From positions 62,001 through 126,000 of the forward strand of contig NZ_JACIFD010000001.1 of assembly GCF_014197205.1 (NCBI RefSeq): a stretch of DNA of 64,000 nucleotides, given 5' to 3'. The translations under genes and the position numbers were made by a program. Numbering within the stretch: the first letter of the stretch is position 1; each line of letters begins with the position of its first letter. The notes below the pieces were generated by a model. The model ran no database searches, had not been told where the DNA came from, and was given only the letters and a program-made list of their open reading frames with translations. The DNA is from Canibacter oris (GTDB lineage: Bacteria; Actinomycetota; Actinomycetes; Actinomycetales; Microbacteriaceae). Shown in pieces: positions 1 to 8,531 of the stretch.

Positions 1-1
1 T

Positions 2-172
2 CAGGTGTCGCATGTGATGACAGCAATCGGGCTGTCAGAGCAGGAGGCGGCTGGTGCGATTCGTTTCAGCTACCACGACCGTACTACAGAGGCCGAGGTG
101 CAGTTGCTACTGGAAGCTCTGCCCGCGGCCCTGATAGCGGCGCGTAAAGCTGGTTACACAGTAGCGGGATAG
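2..172 (+). CDS. Cysteine desulfurase (IscS/NifS-like), C-terminal end only
   Basis: The reading frame is open from the window edge to TAG at 170-172 and gives 56 residues. It contains SHVMTAIGLSE, then IRFSYHDRTTEAEVQLLL, then ALPAALIAARKAG. This matches the C-terminal small domain of class V aminotransferase-fold cysteine desulfurases (SHVL.AMG...R.S....T..dvd.ll..lp). The enzyme takes sulfur from cysteine onto an active-site cysteine persulfide. It lies 58 bp before mnmA on the same strand, and MnmA needs that sulfur, which supports the call. The PLP lysine and active-site cysteine are outside the window, so the IscS/NifS/SufS subtype cannot be told. Confidence 0.85.
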   Translation, partial: QVSHVMTAIGLSEQEAAGAIRFSYHDRTTEAEVQLLLEALPAALIAARKAGYTVAG

Positions 173-230
173 CAGCCGCTGCTGCGTAGCTTGCCAGCAC
201 TATCAGCTTAACGCGTTAAAATAATCAGTT

Positions 231-1373
231 GTGAAAGTTTTAGCAGCAATGTCAGGCGGTGTAGATAGCGCTGTCGCCGCAGCCCGCGCGGTTGAAGCTG
301 GGCACGAGGTTGTCGGTGTGCACCTGGCTTTGAGCCGAATGCCGGGCACGCTGCGAACTGGCAGCCGTGGTTGCTGCACAGTTGAAGACGCAATGGATGC
401 CAGACGCGTTGCTAACCTGCTCGGTATCCCTTTCTACGTGTGGGATTTTTCAGAGCGCTTCAAGCAGGATGTGGTCGACGATTTCGTGGCTGAGTACGAA
501 GCAGGACGCACTCCGAATCCTTGCCTGCGCTGCAACGAGAAGATTAAGTTTGAGGCTTTGCTAGACAAGGCTATTGCGCTCGGCTTCGATGCCGTGGCGA
601 CTGGCCACTATGCGAATCTGGTTAGCACTGCGAACGGCTTAGAACTGCATCGCGCTAGTGCAGAGGCTAAAGATCAGTCTTATGTGCTTGGAGTTTTGAC
701 TCAGAAGCAGCTGCGGTACTGTTATTTTCCGCTCGGTGACACTCCCTCGAAAGATTTGGTGCGAGCTGAAGCGGCTGAGCGTGGCATCCAGATAGCAAAG
801 AAGCCTGACAGCTACGATATTTGTTTTATTCCCGACGGTGACACTCGCGGTTGGCTTGATGAGCACACAACCCGCGTGCCGGGGGAGATTGTGGATCAAC
901 AGGGCACCGTCGTTGGTACTCATGACGGGGCGCAAGGTTATACGGTGGGGCAGCGTCGCGGGCTTCGGCTCGGGCGCCCCGCGGCAGATGGAAAGCCGCG
1001 TTTTGTGCTGTCGATTCGCCCAGTTTCAAATCAGGTTGTGGTGGGGCCGAAAGAGGCGCTGCAGATTGGGCAGCTCGCCGGTGGCAGGATGAGTTTTACA
1101 GGCCCCGCAGGCTTTGATATGGCACAGCCGTTTTCTTGCGAGGTGCAAATTCGAGCGCACGGCGACACAGTTCCGGCAACAGCGCAGCTGGTGTCGGTGA
1201 CAGCTGCAAATCGCACCGAGCACACTCGAAAAGATGCTACTCATGAGCTGGTAGTAACTCCGCAGCAGCCGTTAACCGGGGTAGCCCCGGGACAGAGCGC
1301 GGTGCTGTATCAGGGCACGCGCGTGCTGGGGCAGTTCACTATTGATCATGCGGTTTCTGTGACTGCGATGTAG
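231..1373 (+). CDS. mnmA: tRNA-specific 2-thiouridylase MnmA
   Basis: A 380-residue cytoplasmic enzyme that thiolates U34 of tRNA-Lys, -Glu and -Gln using ATP and persulfide sulfur. Visible motifs are the PP-loop SGGVDS at residues 8-13, the actinobacterial [11 protein letters not shown] segment near 44-54, and the two catalytic cysteines in NPCLRC (C98) and DICFIPDGD (near 199). The C-terminal beta-barrel includes YTVGQRRGL. The start is GTG with no Shine-Dalgarno. A TAAAAT hexamer at 217-222 ends 8 bases before it, so the mRNA may be leaderless. Following a cysteine desulfurase fits sulfur supply. In many actinobacteria ligA lies a few genes downstream, but here it is about 49 kb away. Confidence 0.96.
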   Translation: MKVLAAMSGGVDSAVAAARAVEAGHEVVGVHLALSRMPGTLRTGSRGCCTVEDAMDARRVANLLGIPFYVWDFSERFKQDVVDDFVAEYEAGRTPNPCLRCNEKIKFEALLDKAIALGFDAVATGHYANLVSTANGLELHRASAEAKDQSYVLGVLTQKQLRYCYFPLGDTPSKDLVRAEAAERGIQIAKKPDSYDICFIPDGDTRGWLDEHTTRVPGEIVDQQGTVVGTHDGAQGYTVGQRRGLRLGRPAADGKPRFVLSIRPVSNQVVVGPKEALQIGQLAGGRMSFTGPAGFDMAQPFSCEVQIRAHGDTVPATAQLVSVTAANRTEHTRKDATHELVVTPQQPLTGVAPGQSAVLYQGTRVLGQFTIDHAVSVTAM

Positions 1374-1408
1374 TTTTCAGGGTGGCGGATCCACCACAGC
1401 TTTAAATA

Positions 1409-1447
1409 CCGCACAACACTTGTCGACTGTGTGTGACAGTTGTGCGG
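1409..1447 (+). terminator. Hairpin after mnmA
   Basis: CCGCACAAC (1409-1417) pairs with GTTGTGCGG (1439-1447), with a further short TTGTC/GACA pairing inside. It has no clear T-run. It sits 36 bp after the mnmA stop, in the convergent gap before glpK, and probably helps end mnmA transcription. Confidence 0.5.
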
Positions 1448-1510
1448 CTCGCAGGACAGTATTGTGCCTGTCTGGGAGCGGATTCGGCTGCCGCCACGAA
1501 TAATAAGACA

Positions 1511-1542
1511 AGGGTCGAGACAACCGGAGCTGCCTCGACCCT
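1511..1542 (-). terminator. Terminator of the glpD-glpF-glpK unit
   Basis: AGGGTCGAG (1511-1519) and CTCGACCCT (1534-1542) form a perfect 9-bp stem. Read on the minus strand it is followed by a T-rich stretch (TTGTCTTATTATT). It lies 18 bp beyond the glpK stop. Confidence 0.7.
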
Positions 1543-1559
1543 GTGGTTCACCCTGCTGA

Positions 1560-3071
1560 CTAGGCTACGTCAGCATCCACCCAGCCTTGAGACTTGGTGA
1601 CTGCCTTCTTCCAGTTGCGCAGCAAACGGTCGCGCTCGTCGACGCTCATCTGTGGCTCCCAGCGGCGGTCTTCCTGCCAGTTAGCTGAGAGCTCGTCCAT
1701 GCTTGCCCAGAACCCAGTTGCAAGACCCGCAGCGTACGCGGCGCCCAGCGCGGTGGTTTCCGCAACCACTGGGCGCACTACCGGCACACCGAGCACATCT
1801 GCCTGGAACTGCATCAGGGTGTCGTTGGCGATCATGCCGCCATCGACCTTCAGCTCGGTTAAATCTACGCCGGCGTCAGCATTAACCGCGTCGAGTACGT
1901 CACGGGTCTGGTAAGCAACTGCTTCCAGCGCCGCGCGAGCGATGTGGTTGCGATTTGAGTAGCGGGTGAGGCCGGTGATTGTGCCGCGTGCCGAAGCATC
2001 CCAATAAGGAGCGAACAGGCCGGAGAACGCCGGCACGATGTAGACGCCGCCGTTATCTGCTACCTGACTTGCGAGTTCCTCTACCTCAGGAGCAGCTGAG
2101 ATAATACCCAGCTGATCGCGCAGCCACTGAATTAAGGATCCGGTAACCGCGATAGAGCCCTCAAGAGCGTAGTGGGTCGGGCCGTCACCGATCTTGTAGC
2201 CGACGGTTGTTAGCAGGCCGTTCTTAGAATGCACAATTTCTTCGCCGGTCTGGAAGATCAGGAAGCAGCCGGTGCCGTAGGTATTCTTGCTTTCGCCAGC
2301 GGTGAACGCTGCCTGCCCGAAGGTTGCAGCCTGCTGATCTCCCAGAATGCCGGAGATTGGAGTCTCACGCAGTAGTGAGCTGTCTTCGCAATGCCCGTAC
2401 ACTTCTGAGCTAGAGCGAATCTCAGGCATCATAGACAGCGGAACTCCGAAGTCTGCCAGGATGTTCTCATCCCAGGTGAGTGTTTTTAGATCCATGAACA
2501 GAGTGCGGCTGGCGTTAGTGACGTCGGTTGCGTGCACACCGCCGTCGGTGCCGCCGGTGAGATTCCACAGCACCCAGCAGTCGGTGGTGCCGAATAACAG
2601 GTCGCCTGCTTCAGCCTTTTCTCGGGCGCCCTCGACATTGTCTAGAATCCACTTGATTTTGGTGCCTGAGAAATACGTTGCAAGCGGCAGTCCGACTTTC
2701 TCCTTGTAGCGATCAGTGTCGCCCTGAGCGAGTTCGTCAACAATTGCCTGGGTGCGGGTGTCCTGCCACACGATTGCATTGTAAACAGGTTCTCCGGTGG
2801 TTTTATCCCACACCACAGAGGTTTCACGCTGATTAGTGATACCAACTGCGGCGATGTCGTGACGGGTGATGTCTGCGCGGCTCAGCGCAATGCCGATAAC
2901 CTCTTGGGTATTCTGCCAGATTTCGATTGGATCGTGTTCAACCCAACCAGCCTGCGGCATAATTTGCTCGTGTTCTTTCTGACCGACAGAAATAACGTTT
3001 CCCGCCTTGTCGAAAACAATAGCGCGGGTCGAAGTTGTGCCCTGGTCGATGGCAATTACGTACTGTGACAT
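1560..3071 (-). CDS. glpK: Glycerol kinase GlpK
   Basis: 503 residues, the usual length of the FGGY-family glycerol kinase, which converts glycerol and ATP to sn-glycerol 3-phosphate. The N-terminus has [16 protein letters not shown] (phosphate-1 motif) and GWVEHDP. Further motifs are [22 protein letters not shown] and the C-terminal [22 protein letters not shown] with [13 protein letters not shown]. The ATG start is followed by MSQYV. It is the last gene of a minus-strand glpD-glpF-glpK run, 79 bp after glpF, with a hairpin between the two genes. Glycerol entering through GlpF is trapped by this step. Confidence 0.98.
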   Translation of the reverse strand: MSQYVIAIDQGTTSTRAIVFDKAGNVISVGQKEHEQIMPQAGWVEHDPIEIWQNTQEVIGIALSRADITRHDIAAVGITNQRETSVVWDKTTGEPVYNAIVWQDTRTQAIVDELAQGDTDRYKEKVGLPLATYFSGTKIKWILDNVEGAREKAEAGDLLFGTTDCWVLWNLTGGTDGGVHATDVTNASRTLFMDLKTLTWDENILADFGVPLSMMPEIRSSSEVYGHCEDSSLLRETPISGILGDQQAATFGQAAFTAGESKNTYGTGCFLIFQTGEEIVHSKNGLLTTVGYKIGDGPTHYALEGSIAVTGSLIQWLRDQLGIISAAPEVEELASQVADNGGVYIVPAFSGLFAPYWDASARGTITGLTRYSNRNHIARAALEAVAYQTRDVLDAVNADAGVDLTELKVDGGMIANDTLMQFQADVLGVPVVRPVVAETTALGAAYAAGLATGFWASMDELSANWQEDRRWEPQMSVDERDRLLRNWKKAVTKSQGWVDADVA

Positions 3072-3110
3072 GACTTTTCTCTTCTCTGAGTCTTAAGCAA
3101 AGGGTATAAG

Positions 3111-3143
3111 GGGAGTGCCGTCCACTCGCGGAACGGCACTCCC
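3111..3143 (-). other. Intercistronic hairpin between glpF and glpK
   Basis: GGGAGTGCCGT (3111-3121) and ACGGCACTCCC (3133-3143) form an 11-bp perfect stem with an 11-base loop. No U-tract follows on the minus strand. It could partly terminate transcription or protect the 3' end of the upstream message, which would make glpF and glpK expression unequal. Confidence 0.6.
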
Positions 3144-3150
3144 TAAGTGG

Positions 3151-3903
3151 TTAGGCTGCGAGGCTCAGCAGTGAAGGCGCGAGCAGTGCAGCGAGGGTGC
3201 CGCCGATTAGCGGGCCAACAACCGGAACCCATGAGTAACCCCAGTCGCTACCGCCCTTGCCCTTGATTGGGAGGATTGCGTGAGCGATACGTGGTCCGAG
3301 GTCACGGGCTGGGTTGATAGCATAGCCGGTTGGGCCGCCCAAGGAAACGCCGATACCTACAACGAGCAGCGCAACTGGCAGCGCAGAAACACCGCCGAGG
3401 CCAGCAGGTACGCCTACTTCTGCCACGCCGTAGTCAGCGAAGCCGAAAATCACGAAGACCAGCACGAAGGTTGCGATAATCTCGGTTACCAGGTTCCAAG
3501 CGTATGAGCGGTTAGCTGGTCCAGTTGAGAACACCCCGAGCTTGGTAGCCGCATCCGGCTCCATGTCAAAGTGCTCTTTGTAGCTGAGCCAGCACAGTAC
3601 TGCGCCGATGAACGCACCGAGCATCTGTGCCGCAACTGCCACACCGAACTGTGCTGCGGTAATTTTCCCCGCTACCAGCAAGCCGATTGAAACAGCAGGG
3701 TTCAACTGAGCACCTGAGTACGCTGAAACCAGTACGCCTGCGAAAACCGCCAGGCCCCAGCCCCAGGTCACCATCAGGAAGCCTGCGCCGTTACCTTTGG
3801 TTCCTTTCAAGGCAACGTTCGCAACTACGCCGCCACCAAGCAGCAGCAGCATTGCGGTGCCAACTACCTCTGAGACGAAGTAGAGTCCAAGGTTAGTGTC
3901 CAT
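3151..3903 (-). CDS. glpF: Glycerol uptake facilitator (aquaglyceroporin) GlpF
   Basis: A 250-residue MIP-family channel with six hydrophobic segments and both NPA boxes: LNPAVS after the second helix and GYAINPARDLGPR near the C-terminus. The Asp after the second NPAR is typical of glycerol-conducting members. I start it at the ATG at 3903 (MDTNLGLYF). A TTG three codons upstream is in frame but lies only 3 bases from the AAAGG ribosome site. It sits between glpD and glpK and should let glycerol diffuse in for phosphorylation. Confidence 0.95.
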   Translation of the reverse strand: MDTNLGLYFVSEVVGTAMLLLLGGGVVANVALKGTKGNGAGFLMVTWGWGLAVFAGVLVSAYSGAQLNPAVSIGLLVAGKITAAQFGVAVAAQMLGAFIGAVLCWLSYKEHFDMEPDAATKLGVFSTGPANRSYAWNLVTEIIATFVLVFVIFGFADYGVAEVGVPAGLGGVSALPVALLVVGIGVSLGGPTGYAINPARDLGPRIAHAILPIKGKGGSDWGYSWVPVVGPLIGGTLAALLAPSLLSLAA

Positions 3904-3953
3904 TGTCAGCAATGACCTTTCTTTTCTAACAGCGGCAAGTGCCGCAAAGGGTG

Positions 3954-3971
3954 TCTGATGAGTTCATCAGA
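3954..3971 (-). other. Intercistronic hairpin between glpD and glpF
   Basis: TCTGATGA (3954-3961) and TCATCAGA (3964-3971) form an 18-bp near-perfect palindrome 5 bp beyond the glpD stop. A second small palindrome, GCGGC-AAGT-GCCGC, follows at 3932-3945. They may act in transcript processing or partial termination. Confidence 0.5.
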
Positions 3972-3976
3972 TGTTT

Positions 3977-5704
3977 CTATTGTTCAGGGTTGCCTACGTT
4001 TGCAACTCCTGCCACGCCGGGAACAACCCGATGGTTGTCGTGCAAAATTTTTTCCAGGCGCGAAATCTCTGTTTTTTGTTGTGCTGCATCCCAGTCTAGC
4101 GCTGTGCCGATAGCTGCTGCGGTGTCGCTTAGAGTCTCCGAGCTCATCCCTCCCAGGAAAGCAATTGAGGTGCGTCGCAGTAGCAAATCATCAAGGTGTG
4201 CAACCTGCTCAGTAGTAGCTAGGTATTGCAGTTCTTGTAGCGAGTAACCCGGTGCGGTGGCGAGTTCATCATCACCTTGCTGTAGGTGTGCTAGCACCGC
4301 TGCAGCACGGGTGCCGTAGCGGTGAAACAGTGTTGTGGCTCGATCCACGCCCAGATTGCCGCGATGCTGCTCAATCCAGTTGCGCTGCGCAACCGCGGTG
4401 AGTGGATAGTTTTTGCCGCCGCCGATTGCGAGGTCGAGGGTGCTTACCAGGCGCGGTGCCTGCAACTCTTTTAGTGCATCGTTAGTGAGGTGCTCTGCAA
4501 GCGCACGGAAGGTTGTCCATTTGCCGCCTACCAGGCTCAACACTGGCACGCTGTCAAGTTCGGCGCGTTCGATTCGGTAGTCGCGGGAGACAAAACCAGG
4601 CGCGGTGTCGTCGTGTTTCGGCAACGGACGGATGCCGCTAAAGGTGTAGACAATTTGCTCGCGCTCTAGTTTGATGCTCGGGAATACGTGCCGCACTAGG
4701 TCGAAGAAGTAGTCGATTTCGCTATCGGTGCACACAACCGGCTTACTAGGGTCGGCGTTAACGTCGGTGGTGCCGACCAAGACGCGGTTTTTGAACGGGT
4801 AAATCAGTACGATGCGGCCGTCAGAGTGCTCGAAGAAAATCTCGTTGCCGCGGGTTGCCGCGTACAGTTCGTCGTTATGAAGCACAATGTGGCTGCCTTT
4901 GGTGCCGCCCATGAAGCTGGTTTTTTGGCCCATGGCGTCGTTGGTGAGGTCGGTGCGGGCGCCGGAAACATTGAGCACCACTTTTGCGCGGAAGCTGAAC
5001 TCTGTGGCGGTGATGTTATCGCGAAGGATCACCGCACCGTCGCTGTACCCAACTGCCTCCACATAGTTGACGGCGCGGGCCCGATCACCGCCTGCCTGCA
5101 GTCCGTCTGCTAAGACGTCCAGGGCGATGCGCTCAGGGTCGTGCATTGAAGCGTCATAGTAGGTTGCGGTGTATTTAACGTCGCTGCGCATCTGCGGGAA
5201 AGTAGCGAGTGATTTTTTGCGACCTACGAAGCGGTGCCGCGGCACACTGCCGCCGTCCCGTGAGAAGGTATCGTAGACGGTCAGTCCGATTTTGATGAGG
5301 CAGGCACCGCGCTCTTTTGGTTTACCTTTGCCGTGTGTCACCAGCATTCGCCACGGTGCTGACAGAATGCCGGAGAAGGTGGAAAAGATTGGCATTGTGG
5401 TGCGCAGTGGTTTGACATAGTGCGGCGCGTTTTTGATGAGACGGTTGCGCTCCGTCACTGATTCTTCTACCAGTCGAAATTCGCCGTTTTCCAGATAGCG
5501 AATGCCGCCGTGCACCATGTGGCTGGAGGCTGATGAAGCTCCGGAGACGTAGTCGCCGCGCTCCACCAGAGCAACATCGATGCCCTGTAGGGCGAGATCG
5601 CGGAAAGTTGCGATGCCGTTGATTCCGCCGCCGATGATGAGCACGTCTGCGGTGGCGCGCTGTTGCAACTGCTGCACTGCGGTGCGGGGCACTGTTTGAG
5701 TCAT
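3977..5704 (-). CDS. glpD: Aerobic glycerol-3-phosphate dehydrogenase GlpD
   Basis: A 575-residue FAD flavoprotein, membrane-associated in this family, that oxidises glycerol 3-phosphate to dihydroxyacetone phosphate and passes electrons to the quinone pool. The N-terminal dinucleotide fold is DVLIIGGGINGIATFRDLA, followed by SGASSASSHMVHGGIRYLE, the GlpD substrate and FAD segment. The sequence also has RVLVGTTDVNAD and FSGIRPL, and a C-terminal helical GlpD cap domain. The ATG start has a good AAAAGGA site 6 bases upstream. It is the first gene of the glp run and diverges from a SorC-type regulator across a 176-bp gap that holds candidate operators. Confidence 0.97.
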   Translation of the reverse strand: MTQTVPRTAVQQLQQRATADVLIIGGGINGIATFRDLALQGIDVALVERGDYVSGASSASSHMVHGGIRYLENGEFRLVEESVTERNRLIKNAPHYVKPLRTTMPIFSTFSGILSAPWRMLVTHGKGKPKERGACLIKIGLTVYDTFSRDGGSVPRHRFVGRKKSLATFPQMRSDVKYTATYYDASMHDPERIALDVLADGLQAGGDRARAVNYVEAVGYSDGAVILRDNITATEFSFRAKVVLNVSGARTDLTNDAMGQKTSFMGGTKGSHIVLHNDELYAATRGNEIFFEHSDGRIVLIYPFKNRVLVGTTDVNADPSKPVVCTDSEIDYFFDLVRHVFPSIKLEREQIVYTFSGIRPLPKHDDTAPGFVSRDYRIERAELDSVPVLSLVGGKWTTFRALAEHLTNDALKELQAPRLVSTLDLAIGGGKNYPLTAVAQRNWIEQHRGNLGVDRATTLFHRYGTRAAAVLAHLQQGDDELATAPGYSLQELQYLATTEQVAHLDDLLLRRTSIAFLGGMSSETLSDTAAAIGTALDWDAAQQKTEISRLEKILHDNHRVVPGVAGVANVGNPEQ

Positions 5705-5733
5705 TTGATTTCCTTTTTAGGTATCTCTTGCCG

Positions 5734-5752
5734 CGCTATCTGCCGGATAGCG
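5734..5752 (-). other. Hairpin in the glpD leader
   Basis: CGCTATC (5734-5740) and GATAGCG (5746-5752) form a 7-bp stem around TGCCG, extendable by C-G pairs across one G-T wobble. It lies about 30 bp upstream of the glpD ATG, so it is either an operator or a 5' UTR hairpin. Confidence 0.45.
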
Positions 5753-5758
5753 TGGATA

Positions 5759-5823
5759 ACAAACTTCTAATACAAACTTTGTCTAATTTTGCACATTTTC
5801 GCAACCTTAATGGGCAAACGTGC
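5759..5823. promoter_or_regulatory. Candidate operator cluster between glpD and the SorC regulator
   Basis: ACAAACTT occurs twice at 5759-5766 and 5772-5779 (13-bp period). The second copy belongs to a perfect ACAAA-C-TTTGT palindrome (5772-5782). Further on, GCACATTT (5791-5798) faces AAACGTGC (5816-5823) as an imperfect inverted pair. SorC-family tetramers are known to bind such spaced sites. Assignment to this regulator is inference. Confidence 0.4.
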
Positions 5824-5828
5824 ACTAG

Positions 5829-5834
5829 TATAAT
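5829..5834 (+). promoter_or_regulatory. -10 box of the SorC-type regulator
   Basis: A perfect TATAAT lies at 5829-5834, 46 bp before the ATG, leaving a leader of about 40 bases. The -35 region at normal spacing (CTTAAT) is poor, and the inverted AAACGTGC arm lies just upstream of the -10 box. This fits autoregulation but does not prove it. Confidence 0.5.
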
Positions 5835-5880
5835 TATTTCCAAGCAGAATTACGCTTAGAAATCATAAAAGTGGGGAAAA

Positions 5881-6858
5881 ATGAATATTGAGCGTGAGAA
5901 TGTGCGCATTAAGGATGCCATTCGTGCTGCGAAGTTATATTACGAAGCAGCAGAAACCATGGAGTCGATTGCACTGCAGCTGCGAGTCAGCAGATCATCA
6001 GTGTCGCGGCTGCTGAGTTTCGCCCGCGAACGCGGTCTGGTTGAGATTCGCATCAACGAGCCGCGTGAGCAGCAGCGGTTATTAGAAGAGAGATTTCTGA
6101 AAAAATACGGGGTTAAAGCACATATTGTTGCTGCTCCAAGCGGAGTAACCGAACTAGAGAAATTAGAGATTGTGGCGCAGGCTGCGGCACCAATTATTGC
6201 TGCGGCTGTGATCCCGAAACAGATTGTGGGCCTGGCCTGGGGGTCAACTCTCTCTGCAATTACGCGGTTTTTGCCGAATAAAGAGGTTTATGATGTGCAG
6301 GTCGTGCAGATGAACGGCGCTGCTAACGTTCGCACCAGCGGCATCAGCTACACTGCGGGGTTGTTGGCGCGTTTTGCGCAGCGCTTTGGCGCGGTTATGA
6401 ACCAGTTCCCGGTGCCGGCGCTGTTTGATGACCCGCGCACTAAAGAAGCGATGTGGCGCGAAAGCTCTGTGAAGCGTGTTTTGGAGCTGCAGCGTCGGGC
6501 TGGGCTGTTTATTTTTGGCTTGGGATCACCCGGTGCCGGGGTTCCTTCACATGTTTTTGCGGATGAATACCTGAACAGTGCTGACCTGGAGCTCATCAAA
6601 AAAGAGGCTGTTGTCGGGGACTGTGCAACTACTTTCTTCAGGAAAGACGGTAGTAGTCACGATATTTCTTTGAACGAACGCTCCAGTGGTCCGACTTTTG
6701 AGCAGATTAAGGCTATTGCGCACCGGCTTTGCGTGGTCGCCGGGCGTGGGAAACGTGATGCTTTGTTGGGCGCTTTACGGGCTGGTTTGATTACCGAGCT
6801 AGTGGTTGATGAGCACTGTGCCAGGGCAGTGCTGGATAAGGCGCAGGCTCAGGCTTAG
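5881..6858 (+). CDS. SorC/DeoR-type sugar-binding transcriptional regulator, probable glp regulator
   Basis: 325 residues. The N-terminal 60 residues hold a helix-turn-helix (ESIALQLRVSRSSVSRLLSFARERGLVEIRI). The rest fits the SorC-family effector domain (VGLAWGSTLSAI, VVQMNGAANV, FIFGLGSPGAG, VGDCATTFF, GRGKRDALLGALRAGLITELVVDE). SorC-family proteins sense phosphorylated sugars or polyols. Divergence from glpD suggests it controls the glp genes, with glycerol 3-phosphate or a related metabolite as effector; this is inferred from context. A GGGG ribosome site lies just before the ATG, and a strong terminator follows the gene. Confidence 0.88.
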   Translation: MNIERENVRIKDAIRAAKLYYEAAETMESIALQLRVSRSSVSRLLSFARERGLVEIRINEPREQQRLLEERFLKKYGVKAHIVAAPSGVTELEKLEIVAQAAAPIIAAAVIPKQIVGLAWGSTLSAITRFLPNKEVYDVQVVQMNGAANVRTSGISYTAGLLARFAQRFGAVMNQFPVPALFDDPRTKEAMWRESSVKRVLELQRRAGLFIFGLGSPGAGVPSHVFADEYLNSADLELIKKEAVVGDCATTFFRKDGSSHDISLNERSSGPTFEQIKAIAHRLCVVAGRGKRDALLGALRAGLITELVVDEHCARAVLDKAQAQA

Positions 6859-6904
6859 GGAGGCGAGTGCGACTCTGAGGGGCAGCTTCCTGGGATAGAA
6901 ACAA

Positions 6905-6940
6905 GTTAGGCTGTTGGAAAATCCAACAGCCTAACTTTTT
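6905..6940 (+). terminator. Strong rho-independent terminator after the SorC regulator
   Basis: A perfect 14-bp stem (6905-6918 with 6922-6935, loop AAA) is followed by TTTTT. The tRNA-His gene converges on it and ends 4 bp away, so it may serve both strands. Confidence 0.92.
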
Positions 6941-6943
6941 CAG

Positions 6944-7017
6944 GGTGGCTAACGGGACTTGAACCCGCGACCCTCGGCACCACAAGCCGATGCTCTACCA
7001 ACTGAGCTATAGCCACC
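6944..7017 (-). tRNA. tRNA-His (GTG anticodon)
   Basis: Read on the minus strand, the gene folds into a cloverleaf with acceptor GTGGCTA/TAGCCAC, D-arm GCTC...GAGC, anticodon loop TTGTGGT (GTG) and T-loop TTCGAAC. An extra G at the 5' end facing a C discriminator is the histidine identity element. CCA is not encoded. Confidence 0.96.
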
Positions 7018-7047
7018 ATGTTGCTTACCGGGGTAAGTAACTTCTAA

Positions 7048-7077
7048 AGTATAACCAGAAAGCCAATTGAAAACCAA
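7048..7077 (-). promoter_or_regulatory. Promoter of tRNA-His
   Basis: On the minus strand, TTGGTT (7077-7072) and TATACT (7053-7048) are separated by 18 bp. The predicted start is about 25 bases before the tRNA. Confidence 0.6.
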
Positions 7078-7136
7078 ATGTCTGGCGTGTCTAGGCAGTG
7101 CCAACGTTCTCGGGCAGAGGTGCCCGCGGTAGAGCT

Positions 7137-7814
7137 TTAGGTATCAGCGGCGGGTGCCGAAGCAGTAGCTGGTTCTGACGCACCCGACCCCGTCACCAGC
7201 GCTGCGAAGTTCGCGACTGTAGAGCTCTGCTGTTGCCGGGCTGCCGCGGAATCTGGACCCGGTTGCGCGACAAACACGGTGTCGCGGAAGTAAGCTAGCT
7301 CGCGAATTGATTCCGCGATGTCGGCCAGCGCCCGGTGACCGCCGTGTTTCACCGGGGCATGCTCATAGCTCGCCGGGAACCAGCGGCGGGCGAGCTCTTT
7401 AATGGTGGAAACGTCGATGCTGCGGTAGTGCAACAGGGCATCAAAATCAGGCATATAGTGCGATAGGAAGCGGCGATCCATGCCGATGGTGTTACCCGCA
7501 ACCAGCGGGCGACTGCTGCCGGAGATGTGTTCCCGTACATATGCGCACAGCTGCCGCTCTGCCTCCGCAACGGTGGCTCCCGCAGCAATTTGCGGCAGCA
7601 GCCCGGAGGCAGTGTGCATTTCGGTGACAAAATCATTCATGTTTGCGAGCGCTTCCGTGCCGGGGTTAATGATAATCTCAAAACCCGGATGCACCGGCTG
7701 CAAATCAAAATCGGTGATAATTACGGCAACCTCGGTGAGGCCGTGTCGCTGCACGTCGAGCCCCGTCATTTCGCAGTCGATCCACACAATACGAGCGGCT
7801 GGATAGTTAGACAT
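7137..7814 (-). CDS. orn: Oligoribonuclease Orn
   Basis: A 225-residue DEDDh 3'-5' exoribonuclease that degrades 2-5-mer RNAs and linear di-GMP/pGpG-type dinucleotides. Motifs are IVWIDCEMTGLD (ExoI, acidic D and E), TIGMDRRFLSHYMPD (ExoII) and HRALADIAESIREL (ExoIII, with the His). The E. coli protein is about 181 residues. The extra C-terminal Ala/Ser-rich tail of roughly 40 residues is common in actinobacteria. An AAAGGAG site lies 5 bases before the ATG. It is divergent from def. Confidence 0.95.
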   Translation of the reverse strand: MSNYPAARIVWIDCEMTGLDVQRHGLTEVAVIITDFDLQPVHPGFEIIINPGTEALANMNDFVTEMHTASGLLPQIAAGATVAEAERQLCAYVREHISGSSRPLVAGNTIGMDRRFLSHYMPDFDALLHYRSIDVSTIKELARRWFPASYEHAPVKHGGHRALADIAESIRELAYFRDTVFVAQPGPDSAAARQQQSSTVANFAALVTGSGASEPATASAPAADT

Positions 7815-7872
7815 GAAGCTCCTTTAAAGCAATAGCGCACAAAACTGACTCAGAGTCTCTAAGCTATATTGT

Positions 7873-8445
7873 ATGGCTATTCTTCCAATTACAATCTGCG
7901 GGGAGCCGGTATTGCACGAACCGGCGGCTCCCGTGACCGAGTTTAATGACGAGCTGCGCACCCTGGTGGCTGACATGTTTGAGACCTGTGCTGCGGCTCC
8001 CGGCGTGGGGCTTGCAGCACCGCAGGTGGGTGTCGGCAAGCGGATTTTCGTGTGGGATTATGCGGACCAGGATGTCGCGCCTGCAAAGGGCGTGGCGATT
8101 AACCCCGAGCTGTGGTTGAGCCCGCTTGAGGTGTCGCCGCTTGATGAGCAAAGCGAAGCAGAGGGCTGCCTGTCTTTCCCGGGTGAGTACTATCCGCTGC
8201 GGCGTGCGGCGAAGGCACGGCTGCGGGCACAGGATCTTGACGGCAACTGGTTTGAGTTTGAGGCAAGCGGCTGGTTCGCGCGAATCATGCAACACGAGTT
8301 TGATCACCTGCTGGGGTATCTTTATGTGGATCGGCTCGACGATTTCGAATACCGTGAGGCGATGCGGGTAAAGCGTAAAAAGAAGTGGGGTGTGCCGGGG
8401 CTGACCTGGCTGCCTGAGGTTCCCGCAGCCGACACTGCCGAGTAA
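7873..8445 (+). CDS. def: Peptide deformylase Def
   Basis: A 190-residue metalloenzyme that removes the formyl group from the N-terminal Met of new proteins. All three family motifs are present: GVGLAAPQVG, EGCLSFPG (metal-ligand Cys) and MQHEFDHLLG (HExxH with two His ligands and catalytic Glu). No ribosome site is visible. TAAGCT at 7860-7865 ends 7 bases before the ATG, suggesting a leaderless message. The gene converges on the MFS gene and is followed by a terminator. Confidence 0.96.
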   Translation: MAILPITICGEPVLHEPAAPVTEFNDELRTLVADMFETCAAAPGVGLAAPQVGVGKRIFVWDYADQDVAPAKGVAINPELWLSPLEVSPLDEQSEAEGCLSFPGEYYPLRRAAKARLRAQDLDGNWFEFEASGWFARIMQHEFDHLLGYLYVDRLDDFEYREAMRVKRKKKWGVPGLTWLPEVPAADTAE

Positions 8446-8483
8446 CCGTGGCCGCTGCAATATGCGGCGACCGGTAAAGCAAA

Positions 8484-8527
8484 GCGCGCTGTCTGACCGA
8501 GAGGTGAGGCAGCGCGCCCGCATTTTT
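8484..8527 (+). terminator. Terminator after def
   Basis: GCGCGCTG (8484-8491) pairs with CAGCGCGC (8510-8517), followed by CCGCATTTTT. It lies in the convergent gap between def and the MFS transporter. Confidence 0.75.
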
Positions 8528-8531
8528 ATGA

